From: Larix sibirica
Taxonomy: Eukaryota; Streptophyta; Pinopsida; Pinales; Pinaceae
Reading direction: 5' to 3'
DNA length: 24,044 nucleotides
Assembly: GCA_004151065.3 (NCBI GenBank)
Contig: NWUY0300017115.1
Coordinates: 21,228 to 45,271, forward strand
The position numbers and the translations under genes are program-made. This document shows, in pieces, positions 11,987-21,303 of the stretch (its first letter is position 1; each line of letters opens with the position of its first letter). Under the pieces are notes generated by a model. The model made no database searches and was not told where the DNA came from. It was given only the letters and a program-made list of their open reading frames with translations.

Positions 11987-12054
11987 GGATCCGAAAAACA
12001 TTGTTTATAACAACCTATGCAAGCAGTAATGTCCAGTAATGTCCATGACATAGC

Positions 12055-12205
12055 TTGCAGCATAGATGTATGGACATGCATAGATATGCTTGCAGCAGAG
12101 ATGCATGGGCATGCATAGATATGCAAATGAGAATTGCATAAACATGTTTGTAGCATAGATGCATAGCCATCCACATATATGAAAATGAGAATTGCATAGA
12201 GATGC
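12055..12205. repeat. degenerate 35-bp minisatellite, second copy
   Basis: Same as 4694-4844. Confidence 0.8.
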
Positions 12206-13100
12206 AAATGAGGAAGCTCAGTGATGTTATATGTACATAACTAGTTGTACAAACGCCCAAGTTTAGATGTTGTTGTTAGCACCCAAAATGACCCCCTAGG
12301 TTGTGGGAGAGGGCAAGCCAGGGTACTTTAGACTTGTGCTACTAACCCAGCACAGTCAGAGAGGGATCTCTCTTAAAAAGGGGCTGAAGATAATCAGAAA
12401 GAAACGCAGAGCCTTACTATTCAGGATGATCATTCAAAGTGTCAGCCTCATTCTTAAACTTATGAAAGACTGGAAATAATCAAGGTTGTCAACAATGAAA
12501 ACAAACACATTAGCCTTCATTCACTCAAGATATTCGTTCAAAACATGTTCCGAAGATCAGATTTCTGTAAAGGGCAAGTTGTTTAAAGTTTGGCAAGATA
12601 ATCATAAGAGAGACGTGGGCAATGGAGTCATGACACAACACAGAAATCAAATAGCAGCGCTGTAGCGTGGGACATTAAAACAGAGGCAAGGTAACCACCC
12701 GCTTCCATCGAAATTCTATTTTCTGGTGATAAAAGAAGAAGGAAAGGATAGACCATCGATACGAGCATCCAGCATAGATGAATTCAATATCAACTTTAGT
12801 GGAACTGTTGAATGAACACCTGAAACAGTAGCTAGAGCGTGTTGCCAAGAATTCTATACCACTATACAATGATTTCAGATATGAAAGGGAAAACATAAAG
12901 GGAGTGAAAAACAGGAAGCACAATCACGTAAGGAAAAGAGAATAAACAGACAGTAAGCAAAGCGACCCATGAATCGATGTTGAAATGCCCATTACAAACA
13001 ATGCAATTCTATCAAAGGAAACATCTCAGAAATACAGAACCAGGCTCTCCCAGGCCTTGGCCAAAATGATTTTTCAACCCTTTGATCTCCTATTACATGG

Positions 13101-13110
13101 CTATTTATAG
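13101..13110 (-). promoter_or_regulatory. TATA box in 3' LTR
   Basis: Same CTATAAATAG motif as at 5740-5749. In a 3' LTR it could drive transcription outward, towards lower coordinates. Confidence 0.55.
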
Positions 13111-14079
13111 GCTCTTGGCCCTGGGCTGAGCATCAAAATTGTTACAAAATACGCCGCCACTTTCATGGCTCAGCTAACCACCTCTGACAACAAATCATAC
13201 GGTGAAAAGGACCCATAACTAACTACGACTGCTTTCTACAGGTGTTTCTTTGTAAGGTGCATACTATGACGATTTTAACGACCCAAGGACTTTAGCAGCC
13301 CTCAAAAATTTGAGAAAATAGACAAATTTATACATTTTATCCAAGGACAGACTTGTCGGGTGGGAAAAAGAAATGGAGCGAACAACTCACCACCTCATTC
13401 TGGAACTTTCAACTGACCTTGGGGCCTGAAGAAGTCCTCTACTTTCAAGGTGTCTTCATCTGGTCTCTTTTCTGCTGAAAGGGGAGGTGTCGCCTCTGTG
13501 GGGAGGATGTAATCCTTGATGATTTCCTCATATGGGCCTGTTCCTTGCTCACCTTCAGAGGCTTCTTTCTTCTCCTGTCGACGTCGATTTCCTCCACACC
13601 CAATGGTCCTCGTGCTCCTCAGGTTCACTGGCTGAACTGTCTTCCACGTGGTCGAAGACTAGTGGAGAGGAGGGAATATGCTCCTCTTCCACCTCAGACC
13701 ATACTTGCTTTGGTGCAACCACCACCTCAGCTCCTTGGTCGCTCTCCATAAGCGGACTGTAACTGAAAAGCACCCGAGTGGATAAGCTCGCCACCTTCTC
13801 CATGCCACCACTCTGCATCAGGACGTAGGGGCCACGCTTATAATGGACGTGACAATGACGATAGTTGTGTGTGGTGACCTCTGCCCTGCTGGCCTGACAG
13901 ATTCTGCCAACCAAGCAACAATGCTTCCTACCAATCGAGTTGACATTATACATGCTTGACGTGGCCTCTCGGACAGGTGGGGAGATATGCGATGACAATG
14001 AGGTGGCTTTGGCTTCATTAGTCATCATTTTAGTGTCAGCAAGGCGACCTTCCATCCTTCTATTGTACGATCAAACGGG

Positions 14080-14434
14080 CACCGTTGATCTCTACCTGAT
14101 CCAAATCAGGATCGTCGGATGGCGTTGCTCCTACCATGTTCGCAATCTTGGATTTGATTGTCCTGGCACACAAGTAAGATCTGTGAACTCCTTTTGAGCC
14201 GCAGATCTCCCCTCCTTTGAATCGCAGCCGTTGGCATGCGTCGGGGCTTAGTCAGACTTCGCAAATATGAAATGCATCTTTTAATGTGCATGTTGAAAGC
14301 GCGAACATTTGATCGACCGCTGATCTAGGAGATCAACCGTCGATTGGCTTGGACATGCCTATCGGTTAACCACTCTGCTCGCGGTTATACAACTCGCAAC
14401 TTTCTCTGCAACGGGCCTCTATGACCGTCGATCC
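14080..14434 (-). promoter_or_regulatory. U3 motif cluster, second copy
   Basis: Same motif cluster as 6719-7073. In the 5' LTR the equivalent sites are decayed (for example 19077-19112 and 19186-19200), and the first one lies in the segment missing there. Confidence 0.45.
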
Positions 14435-14684
14435 ACCTTGATTCTGCTCTCCACCATCCAAAGGTGCCCTTCTCTACTACAGGTGTAATTCTTCAATTTC
14501 ACTCCATTAGCCATCCTTTAGACCTTGGGCCTCACTAGATAATCCCTCCTTAGGCTAAACTGACTGCACATGGTTCTTTTAATTCCCTGTCTTTGCGCCA
14601 CGCAGACTGAGAAAGAAACTTCTCCTTTGCTGATATTAAGGGTCTAAACCCCATCTGATATTTAGCACAATCCTAGTGCTAGCA

Positions 14685-15164
14685 ACAAGATCCTATTGGG
14701 GATTCTATCCTCCCAGTGAGGTAGCAAAGAACTCCATAGACCAGTGCCTTATCCATTGGACCTCCTCTTCATGAAGCTCTGCATCCTGCAACCTGTATTG
14801 AAAACTAGAGGTAAAGTGAAAATTGAAACTTACTACTGTAATCGGAAATGCTAAAAAATTTGAGTTTATTTATATACAGACTGCCCTACCCTACGCCATT
14901 TTAGGGGCTACTGCTTCTTGTTATACAAAAATGCCAATATAACCAATCCAGCAGCTGATATCCTGGGTGGATTCTTTCACTGTGCTTAATTGGTATCAGA
15001 AGATCAAAAATTAATGGCGCTAGACGATGATGATGGGTGAGTACCTTCTGAGTAAAACAAGACCATCTACTCCAGCTGATAAATTTTCCCATGTAATCCA
15101 CTACTAGATCATATAAAACATGGGTTCCTTCAAACCCCTCTACCTTTCTTCTGATACGACAAGG
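14685..15164 (-). mobile_element. 3' internal region of the gag-only element, non-coding
   Basis: This 480-bp stretch between the end of the gag-like frame and the 3' LTR holds no long frame. In a full-length gypsy element, several kilobases of pol would lie between gag and the 3' LTR, so the absence of pol shows here. A weak purine run (GGGAGGAT, 14707-14714 on the minus strand) lies about 25 bp from the LTR, further away than a normal polypurine tract. Confidence 0.6.
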
Positions 15165-15722
15165 CTATCCCTGCTGCAATTTTTCTGGAGTTCTACCAGC
15201 TTGCAATTCCTCTTGCAGCCTAGCAAGTTTCCTTTCAAAAGAGCAACAATTAAGCCATTTGTTTCCCTCAATGCCCATGTCGAGCTTACAGGTTGAGTAC
15301 CTTTGGCAAGCTTCGGACAAAACCTGAAAACCATGCATACTAAAACCCCTGTATGATTTGGTTGGACCGAAACGAACAGCTTCGAGCACCTCCCCATGAT
15401 GTGGCCATAACTTGGTAACTTGAGGGGTTTCCCCCACATACGAGTTGTCTATAACATCTTCTTCTGGGCTACCTACGATCCCCGAGTTGAAAACCTGGTT
15501 CTGCTTTAGAATCCCCAAAGAAACTTTACTGTGTCCTCCAAAAGGACCGGGAAAAGGCCACTCTTCTGGAAACCAGGGCCCCGAGATTGAGAAACCGGCA
15601 TAAAAATCATGTTTCCTAGCTTTGTCTCCCTCTAGTATCTCAACTACCTGATCAGGTTGTTGAAGGTACGCTTTAGGCTCAAGAACTTCTTCACGAATCC
15701 CATAATGTCCTCTAGCTTCAGC
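15165..15722 (-). pseudogene. C-terminal extension of the gag-like frame, function unknown
   Basis: Downstream of the stop at 15723-15725 the same frame stays open for 185 codons to a TAG at 15165-15167. The segment holds an aromatic/proline stretch (GPWFPEEWPFPGPFGG), a middle part with Cys residues (SEACQRYSTC, WLNCC) that do not form a CCHC zinc knuckle, and a charged end (FERKLARLQEELQAG) that looks like an amphipathic helix. There is no protease DTG or reverse-transcriptase YVDD motif. Because the frame matches gag and no frameshift intervenes, it was probably part of one long gag-like protein of about 620 residues before the stop codons arose. I recognise no family for it. Confidence 0.45.
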
Positions 15723-17045
15723 CTACAAAGAAAATTCTGTTGGTTGGGGGCTTCTAGGAGTCTCATGGTTACCAGTCCCCTCTCCATCACTTGGGTGAGG
15801 ACATGGCTCAGTATTTCCATAGCTTTCCATGATGAAGTCAGGAGCTGTCGCTGAGCCTTTTACATAGTGGAGTTGAAAGCATGACGATTCATTCTTCTCA
15901 TCTGCTTCTAGAAAACACATGAAATCCTCATCTCCATATTCATCATATATGGGCGGACTAGGTGTCTCTTCGAAATCTTGCGGCATAGAAGTTTTGGCGG
16001 GCCAAGTGCAATATCCATGGGACAAACCTGCGCCCTCCTCCTCTTGCATATGGATTGGCTGACAGTCCCTTAGCTCCCTATGATGAAATAACTCAGGATT
16101 TCCATGGTCACACCTTTTTTCAAACTCTACTCCCCTCATCGACTCATCTTCCTTTGATGGCTCTGAGGTTTTTCTAGACATTCTAAGATAGTCTTCGACC
16201 TCCAATGCATCAATGAACATACGTTGCAGATTGGGGGACCTTCTCTCTAAAAGACGAAAAGATGATTCAGGGGGAAAAATAGATGCATAATGTAGTTTAA
16301 CAGCGTTTTCTGGGGGCTGGATTCCTTTGGGCATATTATAATAGAAGCTCGCAAATCTTCTATTGAAACTGGACATGGATTTTCCCTATTTCCTTCTCAT
16401 GGAGTAAAATTACGAAAGAACCAAGTCACATGGCCTCCTCTTACCCCAAAACTCTGAAAAGGCACCGGAAAGTTCATCCCACGTATGAATGGACTCAGGT
16501 TGCAAGTGCTTGAACCATTTATTCCCATCTCCCTGGAGAGATTGGGAAAAAATTCTCATACAGACATCATCATGTTCTACTTCAAAAAGGTCCACAAAAT
16601 GTTCAAAGCCTTGAAGGTGTCTCTCAGCAGTGAGGCTTTCGGTTTCAACATCAAAAATAGGGAGATGTCTGTGGTATTTTGGAAGAAATTCAAGAAGAAC
16701 AAGGGGTAGCTTTAAAGGGCTATATCTCAGCTAATACCTAAGAGGTGAAGGGGTAGGGATAGGGATAATATCATCAGCCGCATTCTCATAAGATTTGCAG
16801 GGTTGGTTATGGATCTTACATGGTTCAAAAGAAGGGATAGGATCATCACTAGGGGTGAGAGGAGCATGTACATCGGCGAGGTTTAGGGAAGGATATATAA
16901 AGGAAATTCTCTCGTGGCTTGGTGCCCTTCTGCGATGTAGATATTTTCTAACATAGATACATAAGGGTAGAAGGAAACCAAAACAAAAAAATAAGACCTC
17001 TTTAAGGAAATCAATATTTGGATACCTGACTCTTAATTCTTTCAT
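15723..17045 (-). pseudogene. gag: retrotransposon gag (Ty3/gypsy capsid domain) with in-frame stops
   Basis: Structural protein that would form the virus-like particle packaging element RNA in the cytoplasm. One frame runs from 17045 to 15723 with internal stops at 16731-16733 (TAG), 16410-16412 (TAA) and 16386-16388 (TAG). The capsid-type gag core is clear: LPKYHRHLPIFD, ERHLQGFEHFVDLFEVE, CMRIFSQSLQGDGNKWFKHL and WDELSGAFSEFWGK (about 16700-16425), then SSFNRRFASFYYNMPKGI, AVKLHYASIFPPES and ALEVEDYLRMSRK (about 16376-16170). These match the conserved pattern of plant gypsy gag. The first 104 codons hold a strongly hydrophobic run (FLKEVLFFCFGFLLPLCIYV, about 17010-16950) followed by basic residues, which is unusual for gag. 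The acidic region after the core has PIYDEYGDEDF. No zinc knuckle is visible. The start is uncertain; 17045 is simply the first ATG of the frame after the primer site. Confidence 0.75.
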
Positions 17046-17240
17046 GCTTTAGATGGTTGGGCTTGCTCTCCAATGGAGTCACTGATTTCCCCCTAGTGGA
17101 GCTTCCTTTTTACTGAAAACTCAATGAGTGGAGTCTCCAGGTGAAAAGTATACAACCTTCTCAATGTCTGAATGTTGTTCACCACCAACATTCAGCTCTG
17201 AAAATTTGTCGTTCTTCCCAAGGACAATATGACTCTCGTT
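17046..17240 (-). mobile_element. untranslated leader between primer binding site and gag frame
   Basis: About 195 bp with no long frame of its own. A 77-codon frame on the minus strand (17354-17121) only reads through the LTR end, the primer site and the leader and is not a gene. Confidence 0.5.
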
Positions 17241-17257
17241 CCCTGGCAATGGCTCCA
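17241..17257 (-). promoter_or_regulatory. primer binding site, tRNA-Asp type
   Basis: Three bases inside the 5' LTR the minus strand reads TGGAGCCATTGCCAGGG. The complement of the 3' end of plant tRNA-Asp is TGGCGCCGTTGCCGGGG, as used by Athila/Tat elements, giving 14 of 17 matches. Two of the three mismatches are G-to-A changes in former CpG positions, the usual decay of methylated repeats. This site fixes the orientation of the element and marks 17261-19446 as its 5' LTR. Confidence 0.8.
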
Positions 17258-17260
17258 ATT

Positions 17261-19446
17261 TGTTAGCACCCAAAATGACTCCCAAGGTTGTGAGAGAGGG
17301 AAAGCTGGGGTAATAGGGAAACCACTTTAGACTTGTGCTACTAACCCAGCACAATTAGAGAGAGATATCTCCTAAGAAGGGGCTGAAGATAATCAGAAAG
17401 AAATGTAGAGCCTTACTATTCAGGATGATCATTCATAGTGTCATCCTCATTCTTAAACTTATGAAAGACTGGAAATAATCAAGGTTGTCAACAATGAAAA
17501 AAAACACATCAGCCTTCATTCACTCAAGATATTTGTTCAAAACATGTTCTGAAGATCATATTTTTGTAAAGGGAAAGTTGTTTAAAGTTTGGTAGGATAA
17601 TTGTAAGAGAGACGTGGGAAATGGAGTCAAGACACAACACATAAATCAAATAGCAGCGCTGTAGCGTGGGACATTAAAACAGAGGCAAGGTAACCACCTG
17701 CTTCCCGTTGAAATGTTATTTTCTAGTGATAAAAGAAGAAGGAAAGGACAGACCATTGATACGAGCATCCAACATAGATGAATTTGATATCAACTTTAGT
17801 GGAACTATTGACTGAACACCTGAAATAGTAGCTAGAGCCTGTTGCCAAGAATTCTATACCACTATACAATGATTTCAGATATGAAAGGGAAAACATAACA
17901 AGAGTGAAAAACAGGAAGCACAATCACGTAAGGAAAAGATAATAAACAGACAGTAAGCAAAGCGACACATGAATCTCTATTAAAACGCCCATTACAAACA
18001 CTGCGATTCTATTAAAGGAAACGTCTTAGAAATAGAGAACCAGGTTCTCCCAGGCCTTGGCCGAAATTATTTTCCAACCCTTTGATCTCCTATTACATAG
18101 CTATTTATAGGATCTTTGCCCTATGCCAAGCATCAAAACTGTTACAAAATACGCCGCCACTTACATGGCTTGGCTAGCCACCTCTAACAGTAAATCATAC
18201 GGTGAAAAGGACCGCTAACTAACTATGACTGCTTTCTATAGGTGTTTCTTTGCAGGGTGCAGAACATGATGATCTTAACGGCCCATGGACTTTAGCAGCC
18301 CTCAAAAATTTGAGAAAATAGACAAATTTATACATTTTATCCAAGGACAGACTTGCCGAGTGGGAAAAAGAAACGGCGTGAACAAATCGCCACCTCATTC
18401 TGGAAATTTCAACTGAACTTGGGGCCCGAAGAAGTCCTCTACTTTCAGGGTGTCTTCATCTGGTCTCCTTACTGTTGAAAGGGGAGGTGTTGCCTCGTCT
18501 GTGGGGAGGATGTAATCCTTGATGATTTCGTCATTTGGGCACTTGCCTTGCTCACATTCAGAGGCTTCTTTCTTCTCTTGTCGACATCAATTTTTCCTCT
18601 GCACCCGCTGGTCCTCGTGCTCCTCAGGTTCACTGGCCAAACTATCTTCCATGCGGTTGAAGACTAATGGAGAGGAGGGAATATGCTTCTCTTCCACTTT
18701 GACCATACTTTCTCTGGTGCAACCACCACCTCAGCTACTTGGTCTCTCTCCATAACCAAACTATAACTGAAAAGCACCCGAGTGGCTAAGCTTGCCACCT
18801 TCTCTATGCCACCACTCTGCATCATGACATAGGGGTCATGCTTATAACGGCCATGACAATGACGGTAGGTGCATGTGGTGACCTCCGCCCTGTTGGCCTG
18901 ACAGATTCTCCCAAACAAGCCGATTGGCCTGGCGCACAAGTAAGATCTACGAACTCCTTTTGAGCTGCAGATCTCCCCTCCTTTGAATCATAGCCATTGG
19001 CATGCGTCGAGGATTATTCAGACTTCGCAAATATGAAATGCGGCTTTTAATGTCCATGTTGAAAGTGCAGACATTTGGTCAACCGCTGATCTAGGTGATC
19101 AACCATCGATCGGCTTGGACATGCCTGTCGGTTAACCTCCCTGATCACGGTTATATAGCTCGCAACTTTCTCTGCGATGGGCCTCTATGACTGTCGATCT
19201 ACCTTGATTCCGCTCTCCGCCGTCCAAAGTTCCCTTCTCTGCTACAGGCGTAATTCTTCAATTTCAGTCCGCTAGCCATCCTTTAGACCTTGGGCCTCAC
19301 TAGATAATCCCTCCTCGGGCTAAACTGACTGCGCATGGTTCTTTTAATTCCCTGTCTTTGGGCACGCAGACCAAGAAAGAAACTTCTCCTTTGCTGATCT
19401 TAAGGGTCTAAACCCCATCTGATATTTAGCACAATCCTGGTGCTCA
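17261..19446 (-). mobile_element. 5' LTR of the gag-only element
   Basis: 2,186 bp, starting TGTTAGCACC on the plus strand and ending GTGCTCA. Homologous along its whole length to the 3' LTR, with differences mostly C/T and G/A. It lacks the 238-bp segment seen at 13917-14155 of the 3' LTR (junction at about 18920) and carries a 12-bp insertion at about 17312-17323. A one-base loss near 18700 breaks the long open frame seen in the 3' LTR. The right edge is set where homology ends; the terminal motif is two bases shorter than in the 3' LTR. Confidence 0.8.
18101..18110 (-). promoter_or_regulatory. TATA box in 5' LTR
   Basis: CTATAAATAG on the minus strand, unchanged although the surrounding LTR has diverged. 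This copy would be the element's own promoter, driving the gag region. Confidence 0.6.
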
Positions 19447-19463
19447 TAGCTTGGATTATGACT

Positions 19464-19521
19464 AGTGTCATGCTTATAAATATATCTTTCCAAGTGCCAT
19501 GCTTATAAATATCTCGCCATA
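19464..19521. repeat. 29-bp imperfect direct tandem repeat beside the 5' LTR
   Basis: AGTGTCATGCTTATAAATAT at 19464 recurs as AGTGCCATGCTTATAAATAT at 19493; each unit is 29 bp. The second unit runs into the end of the open frame at 19712-19503. It is a local duplication just outside the retrotransposon. Confidence 0.75.
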
Positions 19522-19712
19522 TCTGAAGTATACACATGCAATTCGTTTGGCTCATTTTCTAGCCTATAGTAGAAAGTCCAAATCATATCAGAATCTTTAT
19601 AATAGTCCAGAGCGGTTGATTTTCTTGATATGAAATCATACATCTTGTGAACACTCTTGTTTAAAGGTGATGCCCACGCATTTAAGCAGCAAAATTTTAA
19701 ATAAGAAATCAA
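19503..19712 (-). other. unrecognised minus-strand open frame, possible exon or gene fragment
   Basis: A 69-codon frame with aromatic, charged composition (SVHKMYDFISRKS, DYYKDSDMIWTFYYRLENEP) that looks more protein-like than the usual AT-rich noise. It lies 230 bp downstream of another protein-like frame (20319-19943) on the same strand, and both contain a W-T-F-Y motif. It could be a later exon of the same broken gene, or chance. No family is recognised. Confidence 0.15.
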
Positions 19713-19942
19713 TTTTTAGGGTTTGCACATTGCAAATATTTTTATCAACATATTAAACCCATAATGTAATCTACCATTTTATGATTCTCAGAAAGAAAAT
19801 AATAGTAATTTGTAAAGAAAGGGATTCTGCTAATAGTCTTACTCTCCAAATGCTGGTTGTGATGCCAAAATAGAAATGTCTTCTTCTCCACTCTTATGAA
19901 ACGATTCTGAGAGCTTTGCATTGAATTCGGATGATGATGTTG

Positions 19943-20319
19943 CTAGAGCATATGGTCATGCCACCATTGACTGTGGCAGAATTCCTCCCCTATAAAACAA
20001 GACATTTTACAAAAAGCCACAAATGATAGATCTTGACATAATATGAAGTTGACAGTGTCAGCGTACTCTTGATTATAGATATTATAAATAATATTTCTCC
20101 AGCTAGAATAGAAGGTCCACAGCTTGTATTTCTTAGTGAGAGGCCATATTGGGTTCATGACCTTGCCTCCAATGCCCTCCAGCCAGTTAGCGACCAACTC
20201 TACTGTATAACCTCCCAACGTTTCTTTTTGCATTCTTCCCTAGTATGGTTGGTTTCTTCTAGTATTACAAAGTCCTTCACTCCATTGTGTGATAATGTCA
20301 TTGTTGTTGCTGCCATCAT
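19943..20319 (-). pseudogene. unrecognised small gene remnant with a probable frameshift
   Basis: From an ATG at 20319 a frame reads MMAATTMTLSHNGVKDFVIL and stays open for 39 codons; it then overlaps a second frame, shifted by one, that continues from 20233 to 19943 (LGGYTVELVANWLEGIGGKV, YKLWTFYSSWRN). The switch falls at an A-rich run (AAAAAG, AAA) around 20225, where a one-base indel is likely. The composition is protein-like. A possible TATA box (CCTATATATC on the minus strand) is at 20620-20629, about 300 bp upstream. I do not recognise the family. It could be a decayed host gene, a gene fragment carried by a repeat, or chance. Confidence 0.25.
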
Positions 20320-21229
20320 TCTTGAAAACCTAAAAATTAGGATCTATTCAATGAAATTAGTGTGAGGAGAACAAGGTTATTCAGTTGGTGTCATGTGAAC
20401 ATTTGATAAAATATGAATAGTACTTGGAATGCCCGCTCCCACTCTTATAGTGTTGATAGCACTGACCGAAGAGAGAAAAGCTGTGGATATTAATAATACG
20501 AGATAAAAATTATCCCTGTAGTAAGTGACCATGATAACTTAGTGTAGAAACTCTATAACAAGCTTAGCATTGTCAAGGTCACAACCTCGATTATGGACTG
20601 GCGGTGGTTGGGAGTATGTGATATATAGGCCGACTTGATTTCGTTAAATCTCCTACATTAGCTCGTCCCTGGGAATCCACAAATCATCCTTCAGAAACTT
20701 CTTAGTGCCCAACAAAACTAGCAGGATTGAATATGAAACACATGAGTTATGTTTGTAAAAGGAAATCAGAAAGGCCTACAGTTTTCCATTTTCTTTGGGA
20801 ATAAAGGATGAAAACATACATGCGTGAGCGACGGGATGTTTTTTCGATCTATGACATACCTCAGAACTTGCAATATCTATTGAATTACTCTTCAATTTTG
20901 TGGAAACAACTTTAAATTGTATCTTTTATGTAGGTGAAAGGTAACGTTCAACGCAATTTCATGGACACCATTTCCGTTCACGAAATTGTCATTTTCTTTC
21001 ACCATGACTTCCCCCATTTTTGTAAGGGTGCAATGTTATCTGCAAATGAAAATGAAATGAAAGTAGCAGTCAATGGCAGAAAATAATACAATATCACAAA
21101 TTACAATGAAAATAAAATACCTAAAATAAGTTCTTGGGAATATTTGCCTCCTTAACCTAATCTGATATTAGGTTTTAGACTTGTTTTCCTTCTCCCATTC
21201 TTGTCTGTTTCCCTACTGGGACGAAGTTA
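20320..21229. other. no gene seen
   Basis: Mixed-composition sequence with only short frames on both strands. The one point of note is the TATA-like motif at 20620-20629 mentioned with the minus-strand frame. Confidence 0.5.
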
Positions 21230-21303
21230 TAGCTTAGATGGATAGAACTCACCATACTATGCAGCAGTTTCTAACCCTCTTCCTTGGATGACACGGATTC
21301 AAT
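21230..21303 (+). repeat. weak tRNA-like box A / box B pair, possible SINE head
   Basis: TAGCTTAGATGG at 21230-21241 fits the RNA polymerase III box A consensus TRGCNNARNNGG exactly; GGATTCAAT at 21295-21303 resembles box B (GGTTCRANNCC) only poorly. The 65-bp spacing is longer than usual for a tRNA-derived SINE. A decayed SINE is possible, and so is chance. Confidence 0.15.

Larger units (their letters stand above)
12274..14684 (-). mobile_element. 3' LTR of the gag-only element
   Basis: 2,411 bp, TG...CA ends, near-identical to 4913-7323 and homologous to the 5' LTR. It holds a 238-bp segment (13917-14155) that the 5' LTR lacks, and lacks 12 bp present near the other end of the 5' LTR. The internal sequence next to it (minus strand ...GGGAGGATAGAATCCCC) has no clean polypurine tract touching the LTR, so that signal is decayed or unusual. 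Confidence 0.85.
7394..14753. repeat. right copy of the 7,360-bp near-identical duplication
   Basis: Partner of 33-7392 at offset 7,361. It starts exactly at the TG of the plus-strand LTR and continues past 14753 without a break into the rest of the minus-strand element, so this copy has the natural right-hand context and the left copy has the natural left-hand context. Confidence 0.95.
12274..19446 (-). mobile_element. gag-only, non-autonomous LTR retrotransposon (Ty3/gypsy, probably Athila/Tat-like)
   Basis: Two related LTRs in the same orientation (12274-14684 and 17261-19446) bracket 2,576 bp of internal sequence. On the minus strand the order is 5' LTR, primer binding site like the tRNA-Asp 3' end, a gag-like frame, a short non-coding tail and the 3' LTR. 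No reverse transcriptase, protease or integrase motif was seen in any frame, so mobility must have depended on another element. Long LTRs and a tRNA-Asp primer site are, from general knowledge, typical of the Athila/Tat branch; gag plus LTRs without pol fits the LARD/TR-GAG class. The LTRs differ by roughly 8% over about 430 bp compared by eye, so the insertion is old. The flanks (GTTGT left, TAGCT right) show no target-site duplication. Confidence 0.8.

Noticed and set aside
33-14753. A genuine recent tandem duplication or tandem retrotransposon array
   Set aside because: The exact dovetail geometry with an N at the junction and the near identity fit an assembly join better. It stays possible until reads are checked.
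14991-15000. TGGTATCAGA on the plus strand, like a primer binding site for initiator tRNA-Met
   Set aside because: It is not next to an LTR end and is on the strand opposite to the element that contains it; the tRNA-Asp-type site at 17241-17257 is correctly placed.
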